Positions 42,460 to 51,422 of a stretch of 64,000 nt of DNA are shown piece after piece. This stretch comes from Natrinema longum (GTDB taxonomy: Archaea > Halobacteriota > Halobacteria > Halobacteriales > Natrialbaceae). The notes under the pieces were generated by a model. That model saw nothing but the letters and a program-made list of their open reading frames with translations. It did no database searches and was not told the origin of the DNA. The number at the start of each line of letters is the position of its first letter. The stretch's first letter is position 1. The position numbers and the translations under genes are program-made. The stretch lies in contig NZ_CP071463.1 in NCBI RefSeq assembly GCF_017352095.1, positions 682,001 through 746,000 of the forward strand. The letters are read 5' to 3'.

Positions 42460-43601
42460 CGATGGAATTCACCGACCGCGTCAGCCGAGTCGAACCGTCC
42501 GCAACGCTTGCGATCTCCGCACTCGCCACCGAACTCGAGGCCGAGGGCGCAGACGTCGTCGACCTCTCCGTCGGCGAGCCCGACTTCCCTACGCCCGAGA
42601 ATATCGTGGGAGCGGGCAAGGACGCGATGGACGCCGGCCACACCGGCTACACGACCTCCGCGGGCATCCTCGAGTTGCGCGAGGCCATCGCCGACAAACT
42701 GGCCGACGACGGCCTCGATCACACCGCGGACGAGATCATCGTCACGCCCGGCGCGAAGCAGGCCCTCTACGAGATCGTGCAGGCGCTCGTCGAAGACGGC
42801 GACGAGGTCGCCCTGCTCGACCCCGCGTGGGTCTCCTACGAGGCCATGGTCAAGATGGCTGGCGGCGATCTCACCCGGATCGACCTCTCCGCACACGAGT
42901 TCCAGCTCGAGCCGGCACTCGACGACCTCGCGACCGCCGTCTCCGACGAGACCGAGCTGCTGATCGTCAACTCGCCGTCGAACCCCACCGGTGCCGTCTA
43001 CTCCGACGCGGCCCTGGAGGGCGTCCGCGATCTGGCCGTCGAACACGACATCACCGTCATCTCCGACGAGATCTACAAGGAGATCGCCTACGGCGTCGAA
43101 CCCACGAGTCTCGGCACGCTCGAGGGGATGGCAGACCGCACGATCACGGTCAACGGCTTCTCGAAAGCCTACTCGATGACCGGCTGGCGGCTGGGCTACT
43201 TCGCCGGCCCCGAGGAGCTGATCGATCAGGCCGGCAAACTCCACAGCCACTCGGTCTCCTCGGCGGTGAACTTCGTCCAACACGCCGGTCTCGAGGCGCT
43301 CGAGACCGAGGACGCCGTCACGGAGATGGTCGAGGCCTTCGAACAGCGCCGCGATCTGGTCGCCGACCTCCTCGACGATCACGGCGTCGACGTCGCCGTG
43401 CCCGAGGGCGCGTTCTACATAATGGTGCCGGTAGATGACGACGACCAAGCGTGGTGTGAGGGGGCGATCGAGGACGCCCACGTCGCGACCGTCCCGGGAA
43501 GCGCCTTTGGCACTCCCGGCTACGCGCGGATCTCGTATGCGGCGAGCGAAGAGCGACTCGAGGAGGGTATCGAGCGGCTGGCCGAGGAAGGCTACCTATA
43601 A
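42456..43601 (+). CDS. Class I/II pyridoxal-phosphate aminotransferase
   Basis: A 381-residue PLP enzyme of the aspartate/aromatic aminotransferase group. PLP Lys in NGFSKAYSMTGWRLGYFAGP; also VVDLSVGEPDFPTPENI, PGAKQALYEIV, and NSPSNPTGAVYSDAAL with the Asn/Asp contacts. Good general match to archaeal AspC; substrate (Asp, Tyr or branched keto acids) cannot be read. ATGA overlap with ribH makes an operon, although the pathways differ. Start at 42456 or two codons later. Confidence 0.92.
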   Translation: MTMEFTDRVSRVEPSATLAISALATELEAEGADVVDLSVGEPDFPTPENIVGAGKDAMDAGHTGYTTSAGILELREAIADKLADDGLDHTADEIIVTPGAKQALYEIVQALVEDGDEVALLDPAWVSYEAMVKMAGGDLTRIDLSAHEFQLEPALDDLATAVSDETELLIVNSPSNPTGAVYSDAALEGVRDLAVEHDITVISDEIYKEIAYGVEPTSLGTLEGMADRTITVNGFSKAYSMTGWRLGYFAGPEELIDQAGKLHSHSVSSAVNFVQHAGLEALETEDAVTEMVEAFEQRRDLVADLLDDHGVDVAVPEGAFYIMVPVDDDDQAWCEGAIEDAHVATVPGSAFGTPGYARISYAASEERLEEGIERLAEEGYL

Positions 43602-43688
43602 CGTCTCCCGGCCGATCGGACCCGATTTCGCGTTCTCTCGTTCCTGAGCAGCCGCGATTTTATATCCGGAGGCGAGGCCACCCCCCGG

Positions 43689-43889
43689 GTGGACTGTCCG
43701 ACGCGCGGGAAATACCTGACCACCGAACGAGGAACGCGACAGTACCATACGAAGGCACACGACGATCCGCTTCCGAATCGGACGTGTCGCGGCTGTGGGC
43801 TCGGGTTCTACGATCCGAAAGCGCGGCGCGAGTTCTGCGAGGACTGTATTGACGCCGCCGAAGGATTGCTTCCGGACAACTCGTCGTGA
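43689..43889 (+). CDS. Small zinc-ribbon protein upstream of HNH gene
   Basis: A 66-residue protein starting at a GTG, with one four-Cys zinc ribbon (RTCRGCGLGFYDPKARREFC then EDC). Its TGA overlaps the GTG of the HNH reading frame (GTGA), so the two were coupled. No function can be assigned beyond probable nucleic-acid or protein contact. Its dependence on a broken partner suggests a decaying gene pair. Confidence 0.5.
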   Translation: MDCPTRGKYLTTERGTRQYHTKAHDDPLPNRTCRGCGLGFYDPKARREFCEDCIDAAEGLLPDNSS

Positions 43890-44309
43890 AAGGCGACAGA
43901 GAAACGGTTCACTGCCAGGCGTGTGGCGACGACCTCGAAGTGCGTTCCGCGAGGATCGACGAACAGAAGCGGGGATCCTTCTGTACGCTCGGCTGTTACG
44001 GCGACTGGCTGTCGGAGAACGTCGTCGGACCGGATCACCACCAGTGTGAGGGCGGGCCGATCGAATACGGTCGCACGTGGTGGCGGATTCGACGGCAGGC
44101 GCTCGAGCGAGAGGACTACGAGTATCAACACTGTGGTAGTGATCGCGCGGAACTCGATCGGAACCCGGACGTACACCACCTACAGCCAGTTCGATCGTTC
44201 GATCATCCCGAAGACGCACACGGTGGAGAACGTGATTTCCCTCTGTCGAAGCTGCCATCGACGCGCTGAAGAGGGACGGATAACCGTTTCACCCGCCGGA
44301 GAAAAGTAA
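43886..44309 (+). pseudogene. HNH endonuclease, frameshifted
   Basis: An HNH-type nuclease gene interrupted by a frameshift. Up to about 44213 the frame gives CQACGDDLEVRS, a second zinc ribbon (FCTLGCYGDWL), a WRIRRQALERED lead-in and the HNH start LDRNPDVHHLQPVRSFDHPE. The end VENVISLCRSCHRRAEEG is in the +1 frame, continuing to 44309. Loss of one AC pair in the run acgcacacgg (44214-44222) would explain it. The first Cys of the HNH zinc site is also changed (YEYQHCG for the usual YxCQxCG). So it is most likely inactive; a sequencing error at one site would not account for the second change. Confidence 0.75.
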
Positions 44310-44344
44310 CACTATTGTGCGCCGGTTCCCTACTCCGGAAGTGA

Positions 44345-44447
44345 AGTCCCGTGGTGTAGTGGCCAATCATATGGGCCTTTGGACGTGTTCGGTTCGTTCC
44401 GTCACGGAAGACAGCCCATGACGGCGGTTCGAATCCGCCCGGGACTA
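44345..44447 (+). tRNA. tRNA-Gln (anticodon UUG) with a 30-nt intron
   Basis: Acceptor arms AGTCCCG (44345-44351) and CGGGACT (44440-44446), discriminator A. The T-arm is GGCGGTTCGAATCCGCC. The anticodon stem is TGGGC (44372-44376) with GCCCA (44414-44418), and anticodon TTG at 44379-44381. An intron of about 30 nt (44383-44412) sits at the canonical position 37/38, to be cut by the splicing endonuclease. Haloarchaeal tRNA-Gln(UUG) is known to carry such an intron. CCA is not encoded. Confidence 0.93.
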
Positions 44448-44783
44448 TATTACTGTTAGTGATGTTTTGTTCTCGGTGATACGGAACCCATTCGATCGTC
44501 CCCGGACACAGTCCACCGGAAGCCCGAGTGGACGCGCACTCGGATACTCAATCTCGTGGATTCCCGCACCTCGAGGACGTCCACCGTGGTGGGCCCCCGA
44601 ATCGAGAGAGGGCAGAGAGCGACTCGTCGGCGTCTCTCAGCCCGTGGATATCGACTGTCGGACACCGTAGGTGCCATCGCTGAGAGGCGAGAGGAACGGC
44701 CACCCCACCCTCGGACGACGAACTGTCGGGAGCGGTCTCGACAGGATACGCGGCTGCGGGCAGGCGGACGGTAATACTTCGTT
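44448..44783. other. Gene-free region between tRNA-Gln and the IS
   Basis: This 336-nt stretch begins with an A/T-rich block after the tRNA (tatattactgttagtg), a probable end of its transcript, then ordinary G+C-rich DNA. I see no convincing gene, repeat or RNA in it. The last bases (44775-44783, TACTTCGTT) are the left target duplication of the insertion sequence. Confidence 0.5.
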
Positions 44784-45784
44784 CGCTCTTGCGTAGTTCA
44801 TTGTTGATTTCAGAGTGTTGCTCGAATAGCGTGTTTGAGTGCGTCTCGTCCCGGTTTTCGATATAGTTCTCGGCGAAGCTGGAACGCTCTGAGATACTGT
44901 GTCAGCTTATCTTTCGAGATACCTCGATGCGGCGAGAGCCACCGTCGCGTCAGCGACGCGTGGCTCTCGCAGGTATTGACGTGGACCTCTTCGTCGGCGT
45001 ATTCACCGTCACCGTGGACGACGTATTCACGGGTGAATGCGTCGTCCGCTTCGAGTGGCTCGTACGCTCGAAAGCCGTCAGTATAGACAGTCAACGACTC
45101 CTCTTGGCGGTCTGCCAAGAGGAGTCGAATCGTCGACTCGTTGGCGGCTTTCGCTGGGATTACGTACCGCTGTCCTGTGCCGCGATCAGCGAGAATGAAC
45201 ACGGGTGGCTTGTCGCCGTCGTATGAACCTCGCCCACGCGTGGACAGGCCACGCGAGCGCGACTCCTGGTCGCGCTCGCGGCCTTTCTTCCCGGCAGAAA
45301 CGTACACTTCATCGATTTCGACCGGGCCGACAAGATCGAGAGAAGGCGCATCGAGCGCTCTGGCGAAGCGCTCGATGCGCCGGTGCATCGTTTTGTGTGT
45401 GACCTCGATTTCGCACTGGAGTTGTCGGAGACTCGTGTTAAACCGGAGAAACGCGTAGATCGAGAACAGCCACCGGCGGAGTACAACCTTCGAGTGAGCG
45501 AAAATCGTGCCCGTCTTGTCGTTGAACGTGCGGTCGCAATCCTTACAGAGATACCGTTGGAACTCTCTGTAGCTGCCGTTTCTGACCGTTCGGTCAGAAC
45601 GGCAGCGGGGACAGGTAACACCGTCACGCCAGCGAACCTGCTGCAACAGGTCCGCTGCGACCGATTCCGACCCAAACACATCGAGTGGAATCATTCGTGT
45701 CGGGCACCGCTGACGCGGTGCCCTTGTCCTCTTTGACTTCACAGCGACCGCTCAGCAGTATCAACAATCTCCTACGGATGAGCG
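44784..45784 (-). mobile_element. Complete IS1595-family insertion sequence, 1001 bp
   Basis: Imperfect terminal inverted repeats of about 25 bp: left CGCTCTTGCGTAGTTCATTG then TTGAT; right, reversed, CGCTCATCCGTAGGAGATTG then TTGAT. They match except at a few bases. The element is flanked by a direct repeat TACTTCGTT (44775-44783 and 45785-45793), a 9-bp target duplication. One transposase gene fills it. Intact ends, duplication and gene indicate a fairly recent insertion, into a non-coding site. Confidence 0.9.
44810..45694 (-). CDS. IS1595-family transposase
   Basis: A 294-residue transposase. N-terminal zinc ribbon CPRCRSDRTVRNGSYREF with a second pair CKDCDRTF; helix-turn-helix NTSLRQLQCEIEVTHKTMHR; then the DDE-like catalytic part: EIDEVYVSAGKKGRE, VYTDGFRAYEPL and the ESHASLTRRWLSPHRGISKD end. 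The ATG at 45694 (MIPLDVFGSES) fits the family start; a GTG at 45742 is possible. It appears complete and functional. It lies within the IS at 44784-45784. Confidence 0.9.
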   Translation of the reverse strand: MIPLDVFGSESVAADLLQQVRWRDGVTCPRCRSDRTVRNGSYREFQRYLCKDCDRTFNDKTGTIFAHSKVVLRRWLFSIYAFLRFNTSLRQLQCEIEVTHKTMHRRIERFARALDAPSLDLVGPVEIDEVYVSAGKKGRERDQESRSRGLSTRGRGSYDGDKPPVFILADRGTGQRYVIPAKAANESTIRLLLADRQEESLTVYTDGFRAYEPLEADDAFTREYVVHGDGEYADEEVHVNTCESHASLTRRWLSPHRGISKDKLTQYLRAFQLRRELYRKPGRDALKHAIRATL

Positions 45785-45974
45785 TACTTCGTTACCCTCT
45801 CTGAGGGAGTCTCGCAAGTCGCCTATTGGGGAGTCGTAAAGCAGGTTTTGGACCCTCTCACGCGTCATTGACGGGTCCAGGAACGGGCGGTCTCGGAGCC
45901 GATTTTCCGGCGGCTGGGTGGAACGGTCGTCGCGCTTTATCAGCGCTATCGTGGTAGCGACACTCGAGGGAAGC

Positions 45975-46436
45975 ATGAGCCAATCCACGACCAACGACCC
46001 GTCGACCGGTGAACCGCACGCTCGCGAGCAAGGCGAGCCGGCAGGGAAGAAGTGGCTGAGCGGCCTCGTCTCCCTGATCGGCCTGTGGCTGGCCGTCTCG
46101 CCATTCGTCTACGAGGCGGCCCAGTCCATGCTGTGGAACAACCTGCTGATCGGCGGCGCGATCTTCCTGCTCGCGGGATACAACTACTATCGGATCACCA
46201 ACGGGTATGCGACCAGCGCCGGCGTCATGTCCTTCGTCGCGCTGTTGGCGCTGTGGCTGATGGTCTCGCAGTTCGCGATAGACGGCCAGTTCGCGATGAA
46301 CGGCCTCGAGGCCGCCAGTCAGGGACTGGCCTGGAGTAACGTCGTGTCGGGACTCCTCGGCGCGGTACTGTCGGCGTACATCGCCTACACTGCGGGCCGT
46401 GACGTGCCGCGAGGAACGGCTGCCGGAACGCGATAA
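45975..46436 (+). CDS. SPW-repeat membrane protein
   Basis: A 153-residue protein of the SPW family, with four membrane helices in two repeats. First repeat: WLSGLVSLIGLWLAVSPFVY with the SPF variant of the SPW motif, then LLIGGAIFLLAGYNYYRI. Second repeat: SFVALLALWLMVSQFAIDGQ, then SNVVSGLLGAVLSAYIAY. The N-terminal 30 residues are polar. Function of SPW proteins is unknown. The ATG at 45975 lies about 37 nt after the TATA-like gctttatca. Confidence 0.82.
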   Translation: MSQSTTNDPSTGEPHAREQGEPAGKKWLSGLVSLIGLWLAVSPFVYEAAQSMLWNNLLIGGAIFLLAGYNYYRITNGYATSAGVMSFVALLALWLMVSQFAIDGQFAMNGLEAASQGLAWSNVVSGLLGAVLSAYIAYTAGRDVPRGTAAGTR

Positions 46437-46628
46437 GTCCACCCGCGGAACGGTTTTTTCACGATCGGGGCACGACTACCGCACGGTCGTTTCGTGGACC
46501 ACGTGTCGCTCGAGGTGGCATCGATCGGCGACCCGACGGTGCGTTCCGTTGGGAGCGGCGAATCACGTGGACGGCCGAACAATGATATAGCCGGCCCACA
46601 GAGTGGGACCCAACGGACCTCGCCGACA

Positions 46629-49430
46629 ATGACGAGTCATTACGATCACGCGCAGATACAGGAGTTTTGGCAGTACGTCTGGGAGCGCGACGACGTCTAC
46701 GAACTCGACGAGGACGCCGCCGATCCCACCTACGTCCTCGGGATGTTTCCCTACACGTCGGGCACGCTCCACATGGGGCACGTCCGCAACTACGCGATCA
46801 CGGACGCCTACTCGCGCTATCGTCGCATGCAAGGCGACGACGTCCTCCACCCGATGGGGTGGGACGCGTTCGGGCTGCCGGCCGAGAACGCCGCCTTCGA
46901 GCGCAAAACCGACCCCGAGTCCTGGACGCAGGCGTGTATCCGGCGCATGCGCGAGGAACTCGAGACGATGGGCTTTGGCTACGACTGGTCTCGAGAGATC
47001 ACGACCTGCGAGCCCGACTACTACCGGTGGAATCAGTGGCTGTTCAAGCGTCTCTACGAGGCGGGGCTCGTCGAGTACGAGGCGGCGGCGGTCAACTGGT
47101 GTCCCGACTGCGAGACGGTGCTGGCCGACGCCCAGGTCGTCGAGCGCGAGAACGAGCGCAGCGAGTCCTCGGATGGGGCGAGCGGCGATGCCGCGAGCAA
47201 CGGCAGCGAACGGGTCTGCTGGCGGTGTGAGACGCCCGTCGGGCGGCGCGAACTCGACCAGTGGTTCTTCACGATCACCGACTACGCCGAGGAGCTCCAC
47301 GACGGACTCGACGAGCTCGAGGGCTGGCCCGATGGCGTCCGCGAGATCCAGCGCAACTGGATCGGCCGGCAGGAAGGGGCACGGATCACGTTCGAAGTGA
47401 CCGGGGTCGGTGACGCTGCTGGTGGCGACGAGGGCGACCTCGTCGACGTGTTCAGTACTCGCCCGGAGACGATCTACGGCGCGACCTACCTCGCGGTGTC
47501 GCCGGGACACGAACTGGCTCGAGCGCTGGCCGAGGGAGACGAGGAACGTGGGTCTGCCGACGAGTCGAACGGGCCGGCGGCCCGTGAGACCGTCGCCGAG
47601 TACGTCGAGACGGTCCGCGAGCGGGATCCGGACGAGGTCGGTTTCTCGGGCGTCGAAACGGACGCGACCGCGATCCACCCGCTGACCGGCGAGGAACTGC
47701 CCGTCTACGTCGCCGGTTACGTCCTCGAGGACGTCGGTACCGGTGCCGTGATGGGCGTTCCCGGCCACAACGAGCGCGACCACACGTTCGCACGCGAACA
47801 CGGGCTGCCGATCGAGCGCGTGATCGTCCCCGAGGACGAGTCCGTCGAGACCGACGTCGAACGCGAGGCCTATACCGGCGAGGGGATCCTCGAGAACAGC
47901 GGCGAGTACGACGGCCTCGAGAGCGGGACGGCCGGCGAACGGCTCGTGGCGGCCCACGACGCCCTCGAGGACGACGTCACCTACCGGCTCCGGGACTGGC
48001 TGATCTCCCGACAGCGCTACTGGGGGACGCCGATCCCGATGGTCCACTGTGACGATTGCGGGCGCGTTCCGGTGCCGGACGAGGACCTCCCGGTCGAGCT
48101 TCCGGAGTTCGTCCGGACGACGGGCAATCCCCTAGACGCGGCCGAGGAGTGGAACCGAACGACTTGCCCCGAGTGTGGCGACCCGGCACGCCGCGAGACG
48201 GACACGATGGACACGTTCGTCGACTCCTCGTGGTACTACCTGCGCTTTCTCTCGCCCGACCTCGCGGACGCCCCCTTCGACACCGACCTCGCGAACGAGT
48301 GGCTGCCCGTCGACGTCTACGTCGGCGGCGACGAACACGCCATCCTCCACCTGCTGTACACCCGGTTTTTCACGAAGGCACTGGCCGATCTCGGCCTCCT
48401 CGAGCGACGGGAGCCCATTCGGGAACTCATGAGCCAGGGGACGGTGCTCTACGACGGCGAAAAGATGTCCAGTTCCAGGGGGAACGTCGTCGCGCCCGAG
48501 GAGTACGGTGCGGAGACGACGCGGCTGTTCGTGCTCTCGGCGGCCCACCCCGAACAGGACTTCGAGTGGACCGCGAACAACGTTCGTGGCGCGTACGACC
48601 TCCAGCAAACGCTCTACCGAATGGCGACCGCCTTCGTCGAGGCGGGCGACGCCCGCCTCGAGGAGCGCGAGCACGACGACTACGTCGCCCGAGAGATCGA
48701 CCGAACGATCGCTGCAGTTACCGACGAGTACGAGCGATTCCGCTTCCACCGCGCCGCGACCGAGATTCAGGAGCTCGCCCGCCTGCTCAGGCGGTATCGC
48801 GAGTACGACCGACCACACGGTGAGATCTACCGGCGCGGCCTGCTGACGCTCGCTGCGTTGATCGCCCCCATGGCACCCCATCTCGGCGAGGAACTCTGGA
48901 ACAAACTCCGGGGCGAGGGCCTCGCCGTCGAAGCCGACTGGCCCGCGCCCGAACGCGACGCCTCGGCCTACCAGCGCGAACGCCAACTCGTCGATCGGAC
49001 CCTCGAGGACGTCCGTGATATCGTCGACGTGGCGGCGATCGACGAACCCGAGCGGATCGAACTGGTCGTCGCTCGCGAGTGGAAATACCGGGCCGCCGAA
49101 CTGGTCGACGAGGCCGTCACCGCCGACGATGCCGATGGAGCCGGCACCGTCGACGTCGATGCGGTCGTCGATCGCGTGCTCGCGGACGAGACGCTCGAGA
49201 TCGATGCCGACCGGGCCGCTGTCGGGGCCTTCGTCGGCGAACTGGCGACCCGCGATGGCGGGGACAGCGGGTACGTGCTCGCGGCGGATCGCGAACGTGC
49301 GATCCTCGACCGTGCGTCGTGGCTCGTCACCGACGAGTTCGGTGCCGAGGTGACGGTCCGCCGGGCGACCGACGACGGCGAACAGGCGACCAAAGCCCGG
49401 CCCGGCAAACCCGCGATCCAGATCAGTTGA
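46629..49430 (+). CDS. leuS: Leucyl-tRNA synthetase, bacterial type
   Basis: Class I aminoacyl-tRNA synthetase, 933 residues. HIGH motif as SGTLHMGHVRNYAITDAYSR, KMSKS as GEKMSSSRGNVVAPEEYG, CP1 editing domain with TGAVMGVPGHNERDHTFA, and zinc sites (CPDCETVLAD... CWRCETPV; CDDCGRVPVP... CPECGDPA). The layout GWDAFGLPAENAAFERKT and the editing insertion place follow the bacterial form, not the archaeal/eukaryal one, as is known for haloarchaea. Acidic inserts (about 180-200 and 320-340) are salt adaptations. The ATG at 46629 follows the base run ctcgccgaca. Single gene. Confidence 0.95.
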   Translation: MTSHYDHAQIQEFWQYVWERDDVYELDEDAADPTYVLGMFPYTSGTLHMGHVRNYAITDAYSRYRRMQGDDVLHPMGWDAFGLPAENAAFERKTDPESWTQACIRRMREELETMGFGYDWSREITTCEPDYYRWNQWLFKRLYEAGLVEYEAAAVNWCPDCETVLADAQVVERENERSESSDGASGDAASNGSERVCWRCETPVGRRELDQWFFTITDYAEELHDGLDELEGWPDGVREIQRNWIGRQEGARITFEVTGVGDAAGGDEGDLVDVFSTRPETIYGATYLAVSPGHELARALAEGDEERGSADESNGPAARETVAEYVETVRERDPDEVGFSGVETDATAIHPLTGEELPVYVAGYVLEDVGTGAVMGVPGHNERDHTFAREHGLPIERVIVPEDESVETDVEREAYTGEGILENSGEYDGLESGTAGERLVAAHDALEDDVTYRLRDWLISRQRYWGTPIPMVHCDDCGRVPVPDEDLPVELPEFVRTTGNPLDAAEEWNRTTCPECGDPARRETDTMDTFVDSSWYYLRFLSPDLADAPFDTDLANEWLPVDVYVGGDEHAILHLLYTRFFTKALADLGLLERREPIRELMSQGTVLYDGEKMSSSRGNVVAPEEYGAETTRLFVLSAAHPEQDFEWTANNVRGAYDLQQTLYRMATAFVEAGDARLEEREHDDYVAREIDRTIAAVTDEYERFRFHRAATEIQELARLLRRYREYDRPHGEIYRRGLLTLAALIAPMAPHLGEELWNKLRGEGLAVEADWPAPERDASAYQRERQLVDRTLEDVRDIVDVAAIDEPERIELVVAREWKYRAAELVDEAVTADDADGAGTVDVDAVVDRVLADETLEIDADRAAVGAFVGELATRDGGDSGYVLAADRERAILDRASWLVTDEFGAEVTVRRATDDGEQATKARPGKPAIQIS

Positions 49431-49544
49431 CGCCGTCGGGGTCGTATTCGGCGTCGGGGCCGCTCGAGGAGTCGCCGGTGACGGATTCGGGTCGGCGGGT
49501 ATCGAACAGTAAGGATGATACGATGGTACTCCTAACGGCCGACA

Positions 49545-50147
49545 ATGGCAACCGCTGACGCGAGACGGCGGCTTCGGGAGCGACCGGTGGGTACAACGAT
49601 CGTCCTGACGATCGTCGGATACGCGCTGGTGCTGGGGACCTTCCTGCTCGACGTCCCGATCTATCCCGACCTGACGAACGCACAGGTCGATCTGCTCTCA
49701 CACGTGATCGCGGTCATCAACACGACCGCGACGGTGGTGTTGACACTGGGCTGGTACTGGATTCGCGCCGGCGAGGTCGAGAAACACCGCCTGGCGATGG
49801 TCAGCGGGTTCGTGTTGATCCTCGGATTCCTGGTCGTCTACCTGCTCAAGGTCGGCGGCGGCGGCACGAAGGAGTTCGTCGGCCCCGATTCCGTCTACTA
49901 CGCCTACCTCGTCATGCTGGCGATCCACATCGTCCTCTCGATCGTCTCGGTCCCGGTCGTCCTCTATGCGCTGGTGCTGGGACTCACTCATACCCCTGCG
50001 GAGCTCCGGAACACCGCCCACGCGAGGGTCGGCCGGATCGCCGCCGGCGCGTGGATCCTGAGTCTCTTCCTCGGCGTCGTCACCTACGTCCTGCTCAACC
50101 ACGTCTACACCTACGAGTTCGCCTCGATGCTCGTACCGGTCCTGTAG
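49545..50147 (+). CDS. DUF420 membrane protein
   Basis: A 200-residue integral membrane protein of the DUF420 (YozB/CtaM-like) family, with five helices. Features: HVIAVINTTATVVLTLGWYW, EVEKHRLAMVSGFVLILGFL and YYAYLVMLAIHIVLSIVSVP, with His residues on helix faces (LSHVIAVINTT, EKHRL, AIHIVLS) that could bind haem or metal. Relatives are linked to cytochrome-oxidase biogenesis; that is family knowledge, not shown here. It follows leuS after 114 nt and converges on the Gfo/Idh gene. Confidence 0.88.
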   Translation: MATADARRRLRERPVGTTIVLTIVGYALVLGTFLLDVPIYPDLTNAQVDLLSHVIAVINTTATVVLTLGWYWIRAGEVEKHRLAMVSGFVLILGFLVVYLLKVGGGGTKEFVGPDSVYYAYLVMLAIHIVLSIVSVPVVLYALVLGLTHTPAELRNTAHARVGRIAAGAWILSLFLGVVTYVLLNHVYTYEFASMLVPVL

Positions 50148-50157
50148 CTCGGCGCGA

Positions 50158-51300
50158 TCACTCGAGGCCGACCCACGCGCCCCGGTCGTCGCTGCGTTCG
50201 ATCGCCTCGAGGACTCGCTGGGCGGCGAGTCCGTCTTCGAAGCTAGGTTCGAACGGTCGGTGCGTCTCCGACGCCCCGCTGGCGACCGCGCTGAGGAACT
50301 CGTAGTTCTCGTGGACGAACGTGTGCTCCCAGCCCAGCACGTGGCCCGGCGGCCACCAGTGGTCGACGTAGGGGTCGTCTTCGTCGGTGACAAGGATCGT
50401 CTCGTAGCCCCGGTCGCCGTCGCGGTGGACCTCGAGTTCGTTGAGGCGCTCGAGGGAGAACCGCAGACTCCCCTCGGAGCCGTGAATTTCGATCGTGTGG
50501 TCGTTCTTGTGGCCCGCAGCGACGCGGGAAGCCTCGAGGGTACCCATGGCACCGTGTTCGAACGCGAGCTGTGCGGAGTAGGCGTCGTCGACGGTGACGG
50601 GGCGTGTCTCGCCATCGCTTCCCTCGACCGGGCGTTCGTCGACGAACGTCCGCAGGTGGCCGCTGACCCGTTCGACTTCGCCCGCGAGGTCGTCGGACCC
50701 GACGAGGAATCGCAGGAGGTCGACCGTGTGCGCGCCGAGGTCGCCCAGCGCGCCCGATCCGGCCAGCTCCTCGTCGTTTCGCCACGACCACGGCGCGTCT
50801 GGATCGACCAGCCAGTCCTGGAGGTAGCGCCCGCGAACGTGACGAATCTCGCCGAGTTCGCCGGCCTCGAGCAACTCCTTTGCGTACTGGATCGCCGGCA
50901 CGAAGCGGTAGTTGAACGCACAGCCGGCGGGGACGTCGTCGCCGGCGTCGCGGGCGGCCGCGGCCATCGCCTCGGCCCCCTCGAGCGTCGGCGCGAGGGG
51001 CTTCTCGCAGAAAACTGGGGTTCCGGCCTCGAGGGCCGCGATCGACGGCTCGGCGTGGACGTGGTTCGGACCGAGATTGTAGAAGACGTCGACGTCGTCG
51101 ACGACGTCGGCCCAGTCGGTCGCGGTGGCGTCGAAGCCCAGACGATCGGCGGCATCCGAGAGCGCGTCTTCGTCCCGACCGACGAGCACGCTGCGTTCGA
51201 CCGCGGGCGCGTCCGGGAAGAACATCGGGAGCCGCGCCAATGCGTTCGCGTGTGCTTTCCCCATGAACCGATAGCCGAGAACGCCGACCTCGAGTGGCAT
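50158..51300 (-). CDS. Gfo/Idh/MocA-family oxidoreductase
   Basis: A 380-residue NAD(P)-dependent dehydrogenase. N-terminal Rossmann domain EVGVLGYRFMGKAHANAL, active-site VFCEKPLAPTLEGAEAM with the Glu-Lys-Pro triplet (about residue 95), and the C-terminal alpha/beta domain with GSGALGDLGAHTVDLLRFLV, where the conserved Asp/His act on sugar substrates. Likely substrates are inositol- or sugar-derived, but the exact one cannot be told. The ATG at 51300 is set by the family N-terminus. Monocistronic. Confidence 0.9.
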   Translation of the reverse strand: MPLEVGVLGYRFMGKAHANALARLPMFFPDAPAVERSVLVGRDEDALSDAADRLGFDATATDWADVVDDVDVFYNLGPNHVHAEPSIAALEAGTPVFCEKPLAPTLEGAEAMAAAARDAGDDVPAGCAFNYRFVPAIQYAKELLEAGELGEIRHVRGRYLQDWLVDPDAPWSWRNDEELAGSGALGDLGAHTVDLLRFLVGSDDLAGEVERVSGHLRTFVDERPVEGSDGETRPVTVDDAYSAQLAFEHGAMGTLEASRVAAGHKNDHTIEIHGSEGSLRFSLERLNELEVHRDGDRGYETILVTDEDDPYVDHWWPPGHVLGWEHTFVHENYEFLSAVASGASETHRPFEPSFEDGLAAQRVLEAIERSDDRGAWVGLE

Positions 51301-51422
51301 GGACGGTCGTTCACCGGCCCTGCAGTTATCCCTTTGTGGTGCGCTCGTGTGAGCCGTTTTCGTGACCGCACGGCGAGAGCGAGAACGCGGACCGGATCGG
51401 TCGCGCTGCCGGCTCGAGCGGC

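Noticed and set aside
44456-44677. Short frame between tRNA-Gln and the IS
   Set aside because: Arg/Ser-rich with no motif or start signal; likely chance.
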